This document shows positions 24,049 through 30,514 of a stretch of DNA of 37,286 nt, in pieces; position 1 is the stretch's first letter; every line of letters begins with the position of its first letter. The notes below the pieces were generated by a model. That model was not told where the DNA came from. It did not search any database and saw only the letters and a program-made list of their open reading frames with translations. Source of the DNA: CSP1-1 sp035620615. GTDB lineage: Archaea > Thermoproteota > Nitrososphaeria > Nitrososphaerales > Nitrosopumilaceae. A program made the position numbers and the translations under genes. The stretch spans positions 1 to 37,286 of the forward strand of contig DASPGM010000009.1 in assembly GCA_035620615.1 (NCBI GenBank). The letters are read 5' to 3'.

Positions 24049-24945
24049 TTAAGAGATGATTCTTTCAAATGTTGTTTCAGACCATTGTAAAACAGTTTCT
24101 AAATTATCTGCAAATAAATCAGCCTTGAGAGCAGAATTTTTTTTAATTTTGCTACAAAGTATTAGATTAAGATTTTTTCCAAATTTTCCTTTCACAGAAT
24201 TTACGGCTTGAGAAAAAAACCTCAAACCATCATTAGTTTCAGAGAATATGATAATTATCATTACTCCATTCTTTTTTGTCCATACTTTTCCGAGAAATTT
24301 CTGTAAATCTAAATCAAAGATTACATCAATAGAATCAGACATATCACCTAGTAATGAAACCTTCCAGCCCTCTGAATGAAATGTGGCAGAGGCTGATTCT
24401 GAAATTAAGGAACTCTTAGAGTCAGCAGAAATAATGATAACATTTTTTCTAGGATTAATTTCTGTAGCAATGAGATTAAGCATTTGAAGTGAATTTGAGA
24501 TTATTTTTCCAAGTAGTTTTTCTTCTGATTTACTAATTTTTCCTTGTACAAAAAGCTCTTGAATAGATTCAATGGATGGGATAATTACTTGAGTAATTAA
24601 TTTTGTAGTATTTACATTAGAATGAATACAATTTCGAATTAAATTATAGGTTTTTTGTTCATTTAATGAAGTTAGTAATTCCAGATATTTTGTTTTTACA
24701 ATAAAATAATCATTGGGAAATTCAAATTGTTTTGTATCTTCTTCGATAAACCATAAATTAACATTACCGATATTTTTTTGGTGTAGCAAACCCTCAGTTG
24801 CAAATATGTTAAGATATTTTGTCATCGTAACTCGATTTATTCCAAGTTTTTCTGAAATCTCAACTCCTGAAAGTCCAGTTTTAGAATTTGATAAGACCTC
24901 TACTAGTTTTTGTTTTAGATCCTGTGTCTGGTAGCCTTTTGCCAT
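24049..24945 (-). CDS. Winged-helix regulator with B12-binding-like C-terminal domain
   Basis: 298 residues. Residues 8-70 form a winged helix (GLSGVEISEKLGINRVTMTKYLNIFATEGLL). Residues about 110-165 resemble the helical cap of cobalamin-binding modules (VIIPSIESIQELFVQGKISKSEEKL), and about 168-290 a Rossmann-like part (NVIIISADSKSSLISESASATFHSEGWKVSLLGDMSDS), arranged as in CarH-like or methionine-synthase B12 domains. The cobalt-binding His of the DxHxxG motif is not there (DSKSS instead), so it may bind another ligand or cobalamin in a different mode. It starts 27 nt after a TATA box flanked by an inverted repeat, which suggests autoregulation. It is convergent with tRNA-Ile. The domain call is by pattern only. 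Confidence 0.65.
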   Translation of the reverse strand: MAKGYQTQDLKQKLVEVLSNSKTGLSGVEISEKLGINRVTMTKYLNIFATEGLLHQKNIGNVNLWFIEEDTKQFEFPNDYFIVKTKYLELLTSLNEQKTYNLIRNCIHSNVNTTKLITQVIIPSIESIQELFVQGKISKSEEKLLGKIISNSLQMLNLIATEINPRKNVIIISADSKSSLISESASATFHSEGWKVSLLGDMSDSIDVIFDLDLQKFLGKVWTKKNGVMIIIIFSETNDGLRFFSQAVNSVKGKFGKNLNLILCSKIKKNSALKADLFADNLETVLQWSETTFERIIS

Positions 24946-24948
24946 ACC

Positions 24949-24976
24949 ACTTTAGATTTTTAGTATAGTATAAAGT
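24949..24976. promoter_or_regulatory. Promoter of the regulator gene with flanking inverted repeat
   Basis: On the minus strand CTTTATACTATAC is centred about 27 nt upstream of the ATG at 24945 and serves as TATA box. ACTTTA at 24949-24954 and TAAAGT at 24971-24976 form an inverted repeat 16 nt apart around it, so a bound dimer would cover the start site, as in autorepression. Confidence 0.35.
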
Positions 24977-25108
24977 CTAATTTTCATTATTCCTAAGAAT
25001 TATCTCTTTTTTGGTCAAATGTAGAATTATCTTCAACCATTTAGACAGAACCGTAAAGAAAAAACATTAAATACTTGAGTACTTTAACGTACGGTAAGAG
25101 TAAGTAAA

Positions 25109-25495
25109 ATGCCAAAAGCCGGATTCAAATCAATTACAATTTCTGAAGAAGTTTACGATAAATTCTTTGATGTATATCAAAAGAATAAACCTGAACTGAT
25201 GATGAAGGGTGTCAATAGTTTTGCAGGCTATATCACATATACGCTCGAAGATATGATGTTAAAAGATAAGACTTTTGCAAGATATGCTCCTAAACTAGAA
25301 AAAATCTCTGTTGATGATGATAGAGTAATTATTAAAGATAATATCAAAAACAGAATTGCCGAAGTCACCATACAGAGAGGTGAGCTTTATTGTCAACTCT
25401 GTGAAGAAAAAAATTGCTTCCATGTTGGATTTGTATTTTCACTTCCTGACGTTTACGAAGTTTTGAATTCAAAGGGAATTAAACATCCCAAATAA
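25109..25495 (+). CDS. Small protein with RHH-like start and Cys/His cluster
   Basis: 128 residues. The N-terminus (GFKSITISEEVYDKFFDVYQK) follows the strand-helix pattern of ribbon-helix-helix DNA-binding proteins. The C-terminal half holds ELYCQLCEEKNCFHVGF, with Cys95, Cys98, Cys103 and His105 spaced for zinc binding. I have seen such short Cys/His proteins as lineage-specific genes in Nitrosopumilus-type genomes but know no function; a transcription factor is a fair guess. A TATA-like stretch lies at about 25066-25075, so a short leader precedes the ATG. It ends 2 nt before the convergent tRNA-Leu. Confidence 0.7.
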   Translation: MPKAGFKSITISEEVYDKFFDVYQKNKPELMMKGVNSFAGYITYTLEDMMLKDKTFARYAPKLEKISVDDDRVIIKDNIKNRIAEVTIQRGELYCQLCEEKNCFHVGFVFSLPDVYEVLNSKGIKHPK

Positions 25496-25497
25496 TA

Positions 25498-25616
25498 TGG
25501 AGGGGGTGGGATTCGAACCCACGAACCCCTAAGAGACGAGATCACCCATTTTTCGATCTTAAGTCTCGCGTATCCAAAAGCATAAGCTTTCGTTGGCCAG
25601 GCTTGACTACCCCTCC
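25498..25616 (-). tRNA. tRNA-Leu(TAA) with two introns, one in the D arm
   Basis: Class II tRNA: acceptor GGAGGGG/CCCCTCC, T arm GTGGG-TTCGAAT-CCCAC, discriminator A, long variable arm. Two introns must be removed. (1) 25543-25557, 15 nt, at the 37/38 site, leaving CGAGA-CTTAAGA-TCTCG with anticodon TAA. (2) 25572-25590, 19 nt, inside the 3' strand of the D stem; removal restores GTC/GAC. The second has a complete bulge-helix-bulge: central CCAA/TTGG, bulges CGA and ATA, inner helix AAGC/GCTT with loop TTAT. Mature length is 85 nt, as expected for tRNA-Leu. Confidence 0.92.
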
Positions 25617-25710
25617 ACGTAATAGCTAAAATTTATTCAGAATTTAACAGTTTATTCCATTAAAGATACTATAATCAAAATTATAAAGAGTCAATAAATC
25701 AGAATTGCAT

Positions 25711-25784
25711 GCTTCGATAGCTCAGCCTGGTAGAGCGTTACCTTGGTAAGGTAAAGGTCGCGGGTTCAATTCCCGCTCGAAGCT
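25711..25784 (+). tRNA. tRNA-Thr(GGT)
   Basis: 74 nt, no intron. Acceptor GCTTCGA/TCGAAGC, D arm GCTC...GAGC, anticodon arm TTACC-TTGGTAA-GGTAA (anticodon GGT), T arm GCGGG-TTCAATT-CCCGC, discriminator T, as in archaeal threonine tRNAs. CCA is not encoded. The methylase gene ends 2 nt downstream on the opposite strand. Confidence 0.96.
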
Positions 25785-25785
25785 T

Positions 25786-26646
25786 TTAATAATTTTTAAT
25801 TAAAAGTTCAGAGTGACCTGTCCTCTTGTTAGAGTCAGAATTAATTGCACGATTAGCTTCGATTTTTATAATTTTCCAATATTTTGGTAAAAACAAATCA
25901 CGGACTTGTTTGGATGAAGAATTTGATAATAAAACATTAACTCCTTTTTTTGCTAATTCGTTTGAAACCTTTGCAAGTCTTTTAAGATCATTAATTCCAA
26001 AGTTACCATTTGTATAGCTTGTAAAATTAGCAGTTTTGCTTACTGGTTGGTAAGGAGGATCAAAATAAACAAAATCTCCTTTTTTGGCTTTTTCAACTGT
26101 TGATGAAAAATCCTGACATTTTATTGAAATTTTATTATTATTCAAAAATTGATTTACTGACCTGAGATTCTCTTCCTGGACTATGTTAGGATTTGAGTAT
26201 CTTCCTAAAGGTACATTGAATTTCCCTTTACTGTTAACTCGGTATAGCCCATTAAAACAAGTTCTATTCAAAAAAAGTAATCTTGAAACCTTCTCAATCT
26301 GGCTTTTTGGATTTGATTCTCGAACTGAATAGTAGTAAGAATTTGAATCAGAGAAATAATTGTCTGAATGTTTTTGAAGTGATTTAAGTAAACTGTCGAG
26401 ATTATCTCGAATTGTAACGTAGGATAAAACTAGGTCAGAGTTTAGATCAGAAACATATCCTTTCAAATTTTTATTTTTAGAAAGAAGATGAAATAATAAT
26501 GCACCACCACCTAAAAATGGTTCAAAATATGAACTATATTTTTTAGGGATGTATTTTTCAATTTGAGGGATTAATTGTCGTTTTCCTCCAGCCCATTTTA
26601 CAAATGGTTTTGGATGGACAGGAATTTGCAGGTATTGTTGACTCAC
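25786..26646 (-). CDS. dam: DNA adenine methyltransferase, Dam/D12 class
   Basis: 286 residues. The order of motifs is that of D12 (alpha) class N6-adenine methylases: FVKWAGGKRQLIPQI (15-29), the AdoMet-binding FEPFLGGGALLF (41-52), RTCFNGLYRVN... GKFNVP, and the catalytic DPPY at 196-199. Enzymes with this pattern mostly methylate GATC (Dam, M.MboI type), but the target here is inference. No restriction endonuclease gene is next to it, so it appears to be an orphan. The start is GTG. It is inserted between tRNA-Thr (2 nt away) and amoA and may be an acquired gene. Confident on family. Confidence 0.92.
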   Translation of the reverse strand: MSQQYLQIPVHPKPFVKWAGGKRQLIPQIEKYIPKKYSSYFEPFLGGGALLFHLLSKNKNLKGYVSDLNSDLVLSYVTIRDNLDSLLKSLQKHSDNYFSDSNSYYYSVRESNPKSQIEKVSRLLFLNRTCFNGLYRVNSKGKFNVPLGRYSNPNIVQEENLRSVNQFLNNNKISIKCQDFSSTVEKAKKGDFVYFDPPYQPVSKTANFTSYTNGNFGINDLKRLAKVSNELAKKGVNVLLSNSSSKQVRDLFLPKYWKIIKIEANRAINSDSNKRTGHSELLIKNY

Positions 26647-26672
26647 CCATAATAATTCCTTAATTCAATATT

Positions 26673-26692
26673 GTTACAAAGGGTTACAAAAG
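26673..26692. repeat. Two tandem 10-bp repeats upstream of dam
   Basis: gttacaaagg and gttacaaaag follow each other directly (9 of 10 bases equal), one helical turn apart, 27-46 nt upstream of the methylase start. The spacing would place two identical half-sites on the same face of the DNA, as an activator or repressor site at this promoter. Confidence 0.4.
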
Positions 26693-26747
26693 ATCACAAG
26701 GTGTGCAATATTTTTTTATCATCTTTTATTTTCAAAAAATATTACGA

Positions 26748-26780
26748 ATAAAAAATTATAACAAGTTCATTTAGTGAACT
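26748..26780 (-). terminator. Hairpin and T tract after amoA
   Basis: On the minus strand AGTTCA and TGAACT (26764-26780) form a 6-bp hairpin with loop CTAAA, followed by a T-rich tract ending in TTTTTT. It lies about 30 nt after the amoA stop and before the dam gene, which is transcribed in the same direction. A second hairpin with the same loop lies across the amoA stop (26802-26816). Confidence 0.5.
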
Positions 26781-26807
26781 AAAATGAAAAGGAAAAGGTT
26801 GTGGGAT

Positions 26808-27458
26808 TTAGTCCCATTTTGACCAAGCTGCCATCCATCTATACGTCCATGTGTTAAGCTTACAACCTAACGCAGCAAACGTAACCGATAACACAGCACC
26901 AGCTCCTGCACCAAGTGCAACTGGACTATTGTAGAACTTTCCTACCTGTGGTTCAATCGGTGTCATATATGGTGGTAACGTGGGTCTTGGATATTTGAAC
27001 GCAGTTTCAAGTGGATCTGCTACCGTAATCAAATTGACCATGTTGAATAACGGTAAAGACATTCCAACCATTACTCCACCAAACAGAATGAGCGAGTGTT
27101 TGTTCTTCTTTGTAGCCCAATATGCCAAGTCCAACAACATTGCTGATGGAATCCATACTGGAGTGACAATGAAGTCATATGGATAACCTAGTGCAAACCA
27201 TGCACCCTTTGCTACCCAAGTATACACCGTCATAATTAATGCATAGTATGTAGCGGTACCTGGAACACCAGTGAATGTTAGATAGTATACTGCCCCTACC
27301 GTAAGCATCAATGTTTGCGATATAGAGAATACTACAAATGATGTCCAAGCCCAATCTGTGTAGAAGATATAATCTCCTGCATTAATTGTTAGTAAAGTGG
27401 AGTTGACTGCGACTACCACTATGAATAAGTAGTGTGTACATCGTCTAAGCCAGACCAT
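26808..27458 (-). CDS. amoA: Archaeal ammonia monooxygenase subunit A
   Basis: 216 residues, the exact length of archaeal AmoA. This membrane subunit of the copper-dependent ammonia monooxygenase takes part in oxidising ammonia to hydroxylamine at the outside of the cell membrane. The sequence has several membrane helices (for example HYLFIVVVAVNSTLLTINAG, WTSFVVFSISQTLMLTVGAVYYL, HSLILFGGVMVGMSLPLFNMV) and the well-known archaeal AmoA stretches GDYIFYTDWAWTSF and KGAWFALGYPYDF. TATA boxes at 27481-27490 and 27511-27521 give it its own promoter; the nearer one predicts a leaderless mRNA. Very confident. Confidence 0.99.
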   Translation of the reverse strand: MVWLRRCTHYLFIVVVAVNSTLLTINAGDYIFYTDWAWTSFVVFSISQTLMLTVGAVYYLTFTGVPGTATYYALIMTVYTWVAKGAWFALGYPYDFIVTPVWIPSAMLLDLAYWATKKNKHSLILFGGVMVGMSLPLFNMVNLITVADPLETAFKYPRPTLPPYMTPIEPQVGKFYNSPVALGAGAGAVLSVTFAALGCKLNTWTYRWMAAWSKWD

Positions 27459-27480
27459 TATCAGGTAGATGAAAGGGTCA

Positions 27481-27490
27481 GTATATAAAA
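27481..27490 (-). promoter_or_regulatory. TATA box of amoA
   Basis: TTTTATATAC on the minus strand is centred about 28 nt upstream of the amoA ATG. A second candidate, CTCTATATACC at 27511-27521, lies about 30 nt further up, with a GATC site (27506-27509) between the two. Confidence 0.55.
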
Positions 27491-27560
27491 TTTTACAACA
27501 TAATCGATCTGGTATATAGAGTAAATATTAAGAAAAATGAAAAAAATTAAGAATGATTTT

Positions 27561-27923
27561 CTAGTTTCCGACGAATAATGAGATTAAAATTGTGCCTACA
27601 GTTACGGCAGCTATTACTCCGCCAACTAATCCATTACTATTCTTTCTAGTACCCTCTTCCATAACTTTAACACAGAAGATGTATCCAATTGCCTCAACGA
27701 TTGTCAAAACAATGAAAGCATAGTGACCACTTGGTGTTGGATATGCCCATGGATAATAGAAGTATCCTGCTGCTGTTCCGCCAAATGTAGCTAACCATGC
27801 TGCGATGAATGAAATAGTTATCATACCAGTCATGTTTTCGACACGTCGGCCAATCATTCGCTCAACATCAGCGCTAGTTCCTCCAGAACCACCCGCTGAA
27901 CCAAATCCCTTCGGTAGAGTCAT
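27561..27923 (-). CDS. amoX: Ammonia monooxygenase subunit AmoX
   Basis: 120 residues with three hydrophobic segments (about 32-56, 66-88 and 96-118) and a Gly/Ser-rich N-terminus (GFGSAGGSGGTSADVE). The position between amoC and amoA, the size and the membrane pattern match AmoX, a protein found only in ammonia-oxidising archaea and reported to co-purify with the enzyme complex. The gene has its own TATA-like box 27 nt upstream and is about 100 nt from each neighbour, so it need not be read only as part of an amoCXA transcript. Confidence 0.95.
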   Translation of the reverse strand: MTLPKGFGSAGGSGGTSADVERMIGRRVENMTGMITISFIAAWLATFGGTAAGYFYYPWAYPTPSGHYAFIVLTIVEAIGYIFCVKVMEEGTRKNSNGLVGGVIAAVTVGTILISLFVGN

Positions 27924-27945
27924 TTGGGTTTATACGATTGAGAAT

Positions 27946-27955
27946 ACTTTTAAGT
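27946..27955 (-). promoter_or_regulatory. TATA box of amoX
   Basis: ACTTAAAAGT on the minus strand is centred about 27 nt upstream of the amoX ATG and predicts a leaderless transcript. A stronger-looking TTTTATATAAAG at 27991-28002, about 70 nt upstream, could be a second start within the tail of the amoC terminator. Confidence 0.45.
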
Positions 27956-27998
27956 CTTTCTTAAATTGCGTGGATAGAACGATCTAGTTGCTTTATAT

Positions 27999-28026
27999 AA
28001 AAAGAAAAAAAGTGCGATGATTCGCA
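27999..28026 (-). terminator. Terminator after amoC
   Basis: On the minus strand TGCGA-ATCA-TCGCA (28013-28026) forms a perfect 5-bp hairpin, followed by CTTTTTTTCTTTTT. It lies 10 nt after the amoC stop codon and should end or attenuate amoC transcripts before amoX. Confidence 0.65.
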
Positions 28027-28035
28027 TTCTTTTGT

Positions 28036-28599
28036 TTATGGAATGGATCTGCTGTACAGTTTGCCTTCTAGGGCCATCTTGTACATTTCAGCAACATAGG
28101 GGTTTTCACCTGGGGTTTCTGCTCCAAGTTCAACTAGTCTTGCATATACTCTTACTACGTAAGCAAGAGCGCCCATAAAGGCTACTACAACACCCATGTT
28201 AAACATCCAATGATTTGGTACTGCAAAGATTTCCTCTACAAACCAAAAGTGCCACATCTCATTGACTCCAATTGTAAACATGGTAGCAAGATAACCTAGA
28301 ATAGTCATCTTCAAACCAGTGTTCATTGAGTTATTTGGACCTCTGAGAACTGGTATTCTTCTATCATAGATTGCAGCAGCACCCCATCCAAGTGGCAATG
28401 CGATAAAGTGTGAATATAGCCACCAATGAGCTGGAGTAAATGCACTATCTCTGATAGAGGTTTGATGTAGAGAACCGTCAACAAAGTTGTCGACTTCTAC
28501 CGATGCAGCAGTTGATCCCATAGCGATTACGATTAACCAGATCTTTTTCAGTCTCTGGATTTCGACCTCTTTGGGAATTAGTGCCGGCATTTGTGCCAT
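28036..28599 (-). CDS. amoC: Archaeal ammonia monooxygenase subunit C
   Basis: 187 residues, typical of archaeal AmoC. Several membrane helices (about 19-35, 60-78, 97-113 and 131-151). The copper CuC site pattern D-x3-H-x12-H is present as Asp41, His45 and His58 (DGSLH...AHWW), equal to the spacing in particulate methane monooxygenase PmoC. Other conserved stretches are DSAFTPAHWWLYSHFIALPLGWG and NEMWHFWFVEEIF. A TATA box 26 nt upstream of the ATG predicts a leaderless mRNA, and a hairpin terminator follows. It diverges from amoB. Very confident. Confidence 0.98.
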   Translation of the reverse strand: MAQMPALIPKEVEIQRLKKIWLIVIAMGSTAASVEVDNFVDGSLHQTSIRDSAFTPAHWWLYSHFIALPLGWGAAAIYDRRIPVLRGPNNSMNTGLKMTILGYLATMFTIGVNEMWHFWFVEEIFAVPNHWMFNMGVVVAFMGALAYVVRVYARLVELGAETPGENPYVAEMYKMALEGKLYSRSIP

Positions 28600-28619
28600 A
28601 CGTATAGTACACTGAATTC

Positions 28620-28631
28620 TAAATATAAGGC
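28620..28631 (-). promoter_or_regulatory. TATA box of amoC
   Basis: CCTTATATTTAG on the minus strand is centred about 26 nt upstream of the amoC ATG, the spacing for a leaderless archaeal transcript. Confidence 0.55.
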
Positions 28632-28756
28632 ATGAGCTAGAAAAAATCGATTTTTAATATAATAAATTAGTAAATTATAGAATAAAATCATAAGAATTTA
28701 TATTTTTAAGTGTATAAATATGGGAAAATTATATCGGTTCAAAAATAGGTTTCATT

Positions 28757-28769
28757 GTTAATCATTAAC
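28757..28769. promoter_or_regulatory. Perfect palindrome in the amoC-amoB spacer
   Basis: gttaatcattaac is a perfect 13-base inverted repeat (6-bp arms, one central base) about 60 nt upstream of the amoB TATA box and about 130 nt upstream of the amoC one. Two GATC sites follow at 28781-28789. It could bind a dimeric regulator of the divergent amo genes. Confidence 0.35.
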
Positions 28770-28814
28770 GATAATCAATAGATCTGATCCCTGATTGAGT
28801 ATAATTAAGGTAAA

Positions 28815-28824
28815 ACATATATCG
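28815..28824 (+). promoter_or_regulatory. TATA box of amoB
   Basis: acatatatcg is centred about 42 nt before the amoB ATG, which predicts a leader of about 15-20 nt. This position also argues against a start at 28832, which would lie upstream of the transcript. Confidence 0.45.
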
Positions 28825-28861
28825 TTCTTAGTTGGCTCATTTTGTAATTAACGGGATAACT

Positions 28862-29431
28862 ATGGTCGATAAAAAAATAATTGTTGTGGGGCTCAGTGTT
28901 GTACTAGCACTTGGAACAATTGGATTCAATTGGATTGATTCAATACTTCCATCAGCTGAAGCACACGGTGTCCAAGCACAACTACAAAGTCGTTTCGTAA
29001 GAATTGAAGACGAGTCTTTTAACAGACAGTCTCTAGAAACAGGAGAACAATTATGCATCTCTGGAAAATTTGTTAGTCTTGTTACAAGAGATCTTAGAGC
29101 ATGGAACTCAATCTTCTCTGAATCAACCAATGCTGGAAATAGATGGGAAATTATGACAAGAGACCCACCTGGCAACGTATTTGATCTACCAGGAAACGGA
29201 GTGGTCCCATACCAAATATGTGCAAAGGCACTTGAACCAGGAGTATATCACGTACATACTCAACTCAATGTAGCATCAGTTGGCCCTGGACTTGGACCTG
29301 GACAAACAGTAGTCGTTGACGGAGAATATATCCTAAAACCAATTCCATACACAAACATTGCATATCAATCAATTTTGATTGGAGTTGCATATGTCATAAC
29401 ATTTGCGACACGACCTTGGCAAGTAATCTAA
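28862..29431 (+). CDS. amoB: Archaeal ammonia monooxygenase subunit B
   Basis: 189 residues from the ATG at 28862 (the frame stays open to 28832 without a better start). An N-terminal signal/anchor helix (about 5-22) is followed by SAEAHGVQ, where His35 becomes the first residue of the mature protein, and by HVH at 130-132; together these correspond to the copper CuB site of particulate methane monooxygenase (His33, His137, His139). The protein is a cupredoxin-like domain outside the membrane, with one C-terminal membrane helix (about 166-185). Archaeal AmoB lacks the second cupredoxin domain of bacterial AmoB. It diverges from amoC. Very confident. Confidence 0.98.
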   Translation: MVDKKIIVVGLSVVLALGTIGFNWIDSILPSAEAHGVQAQLQSRFVRIEDESFNRQSLETGEQLCISGKFVSLVTRDLRAWNSIFSESTNAGNRWEIMTRDPPGNVFDLPGNGVVPYQICAKALEPGVYHVHTQLNVASVGPGLGPGQTVVVDGEYILKPIPYTNIAYQSILIGVAYVITFATRPWQVI

Positions 29432-29440
29432 AATTAAAAC

Positions 29441-29460
29441 TTCCCCTTTTTTCATTTTAT
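29441..29460 (+). terminator. T-rich terminator after amoB
   Basis: About 10 nt after the amoB stop, ttccccttttttcatttta is a pyrimidine-rich tract without a hairpin, typical of intrinsic termination in archaea. Confidence 0.4.
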
Positions 29461-29542
29461 CTTTAAAAAAAACATACATGCTCATACTTTATGATATTAA
29501 ATCTTATCTCGAAGTATATCCAAAAAAGAATTAGAAAAAATA

Positions 29543-29875
29543 ATGAGTATTAGTTTTAAAATTAAACACCTAGATATCCATGAAAGTTATTTTAAAGGCA
29601 AAGTCGATTTTAGGGGCGATGAATATACAATTAACATACAAAATGAAAGAAGGGGGAAAATACTCAAACTACCTTTTGAACCAAAAATAAAAAATGAAAA
29701 AATGTTAGTTAGACTTGTAGGACCAGAAGATATTTTCATTGAGGATTATTTACCATACAAAGGCCAATCAGAATGGTTAGAAATCGACTCAGATGAAATA
29801 ACATTTTACATTGCAGATCATCAGGATAAATTTGATACACTTGAAATTATAGACGACGTTAAGGGACTATTATAG
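29543..29875 (+). CDS. Conserved hypothetical protein downstream of amoB
   Basis: 110 residues, soluble, no signal peptide or cysteine. The pattern is beta-rich (YFKGKVDFRGDEYTINIQN, then KMLVRLVGPEDIFIEDYL), like a small barrel or sandwich domain, with an acidic end. I do not recognise the family. It lies about 110 nt after amoB and 36 nt before the next gene in the same direction, so it may form a two-gene unit with that anchored protein. Its repeated presence next to amoB in related genomes would be worth testing. Confidence 0.7.
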   Translation: MSISFKIKHLDIHESYFKGKVDFRGDEYTINIQNERRGKILKLPFEPKIKNEKMLVRLVGPEDIFIEDYLPYKGQSEWLEIDSDEITFYIADHQDKFDTLEIIDDVKGLL

Positions 29876-29911
29876 AAAGGACTTTAAGTAAATCTAAAGG
29901 ATTTTTTATCT

Positions 29912-30451
29912 ATGATTTGGCCAGGAATGGGGGATCCTACAAAACGCAGAAAAACAATAAGGTATCTACTAATTACCGCTGGAATTGCTGTGGCAGTAGG
30001 ACTAGGAAGCTCAGCTTTACAGGGAGTTCTTAATGCAGATAACCCTCTTAGAGTTTGTATAGATGATAGAAATACGCCTTACAAAATTTCTGCCACTTTA
30101 GAATTATTTGTAGATGGAAAAAAAGCAGAGATTCCTGCAAATATTGGAATTAGTGAAGGATGTACACATTCACTTTATACAATTACTAACGATGGAACAA
30201 TCTATGTTCAATGGGAAAAAGAGTTTCCTTTTGAAATAGGGCATTTTTTGTGGACTTGGACGACGTATCACGAGGGAGGCTTTCCAATGAGAGATATGGA
30301 TCAAAGTAAATCACGAATTTTAGTAAATGGAGTTGAATCACCAAATTTTCTTAGTACCCCTTTAGTGGATGGTAATCAATACAAAGCAGAATTTAAAACG
30401 AGAGATTATGATGAAACTAAAGATAAGGACTTTTTGCCCCCTGATCTCTAA
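29912..30451 (+). CDS. Membrane-anchored protein with extracytoplasmic domain
   Basis: 179 residues. After a short basic start (PTKRRKTIRY) comes one hydrophobic segment at about 18-38, so the protein is anchored with the rest outside. The outer part contains two cysteines (Cys49 in RVCIDD and Cys84 in EGCTHS) that could form a disulfide, and an aromatic part (FLWTWTTYHEGGFPM). The extracytoplasmic active parts of AmoB lie on the same side of the membrane, and the gene is in the amo neighbourhood, so an accessory role is conceivable but not shown. I cannot name the family. Confidence 0.7.
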   Translation: MIWPGMGDPTKRRKTIRYLLITAGIAVAVGLGSSALQGVLNADNPLRVCIDDRNTPYKISATLELFVDGKKAEIPANIGISEGCTHSLYTITNDGTIYVQWEKEFPFEIGHFLWTWTTYHEGGFPMRDMDQSKSRILVNGVESPNFLSTPLVDGNQYKAEFKTRDYDETKDKDFLPPDL

Positions 30452-30514
30452 GTGGATAAAATAATTTTTGATTAATAAATTAAAAAATAATGAAAAGAAG
30501 AAAAGAAAAATGAT

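Noticed and set aside
25086..25095. GTAC-N6-GTAC as an operator for the 25109 gene
   Set aside because: Two GTAC tetramers are each palindromic by themselves and too short to separate from chance in this region.
28832..28861. Longer amoB start at 28832
   Set aside because: The extra ten residues are not part of archaeal AmoB, the codon is TTG and the TATA box at 28815-28824 would put the transcript start downstream of it.
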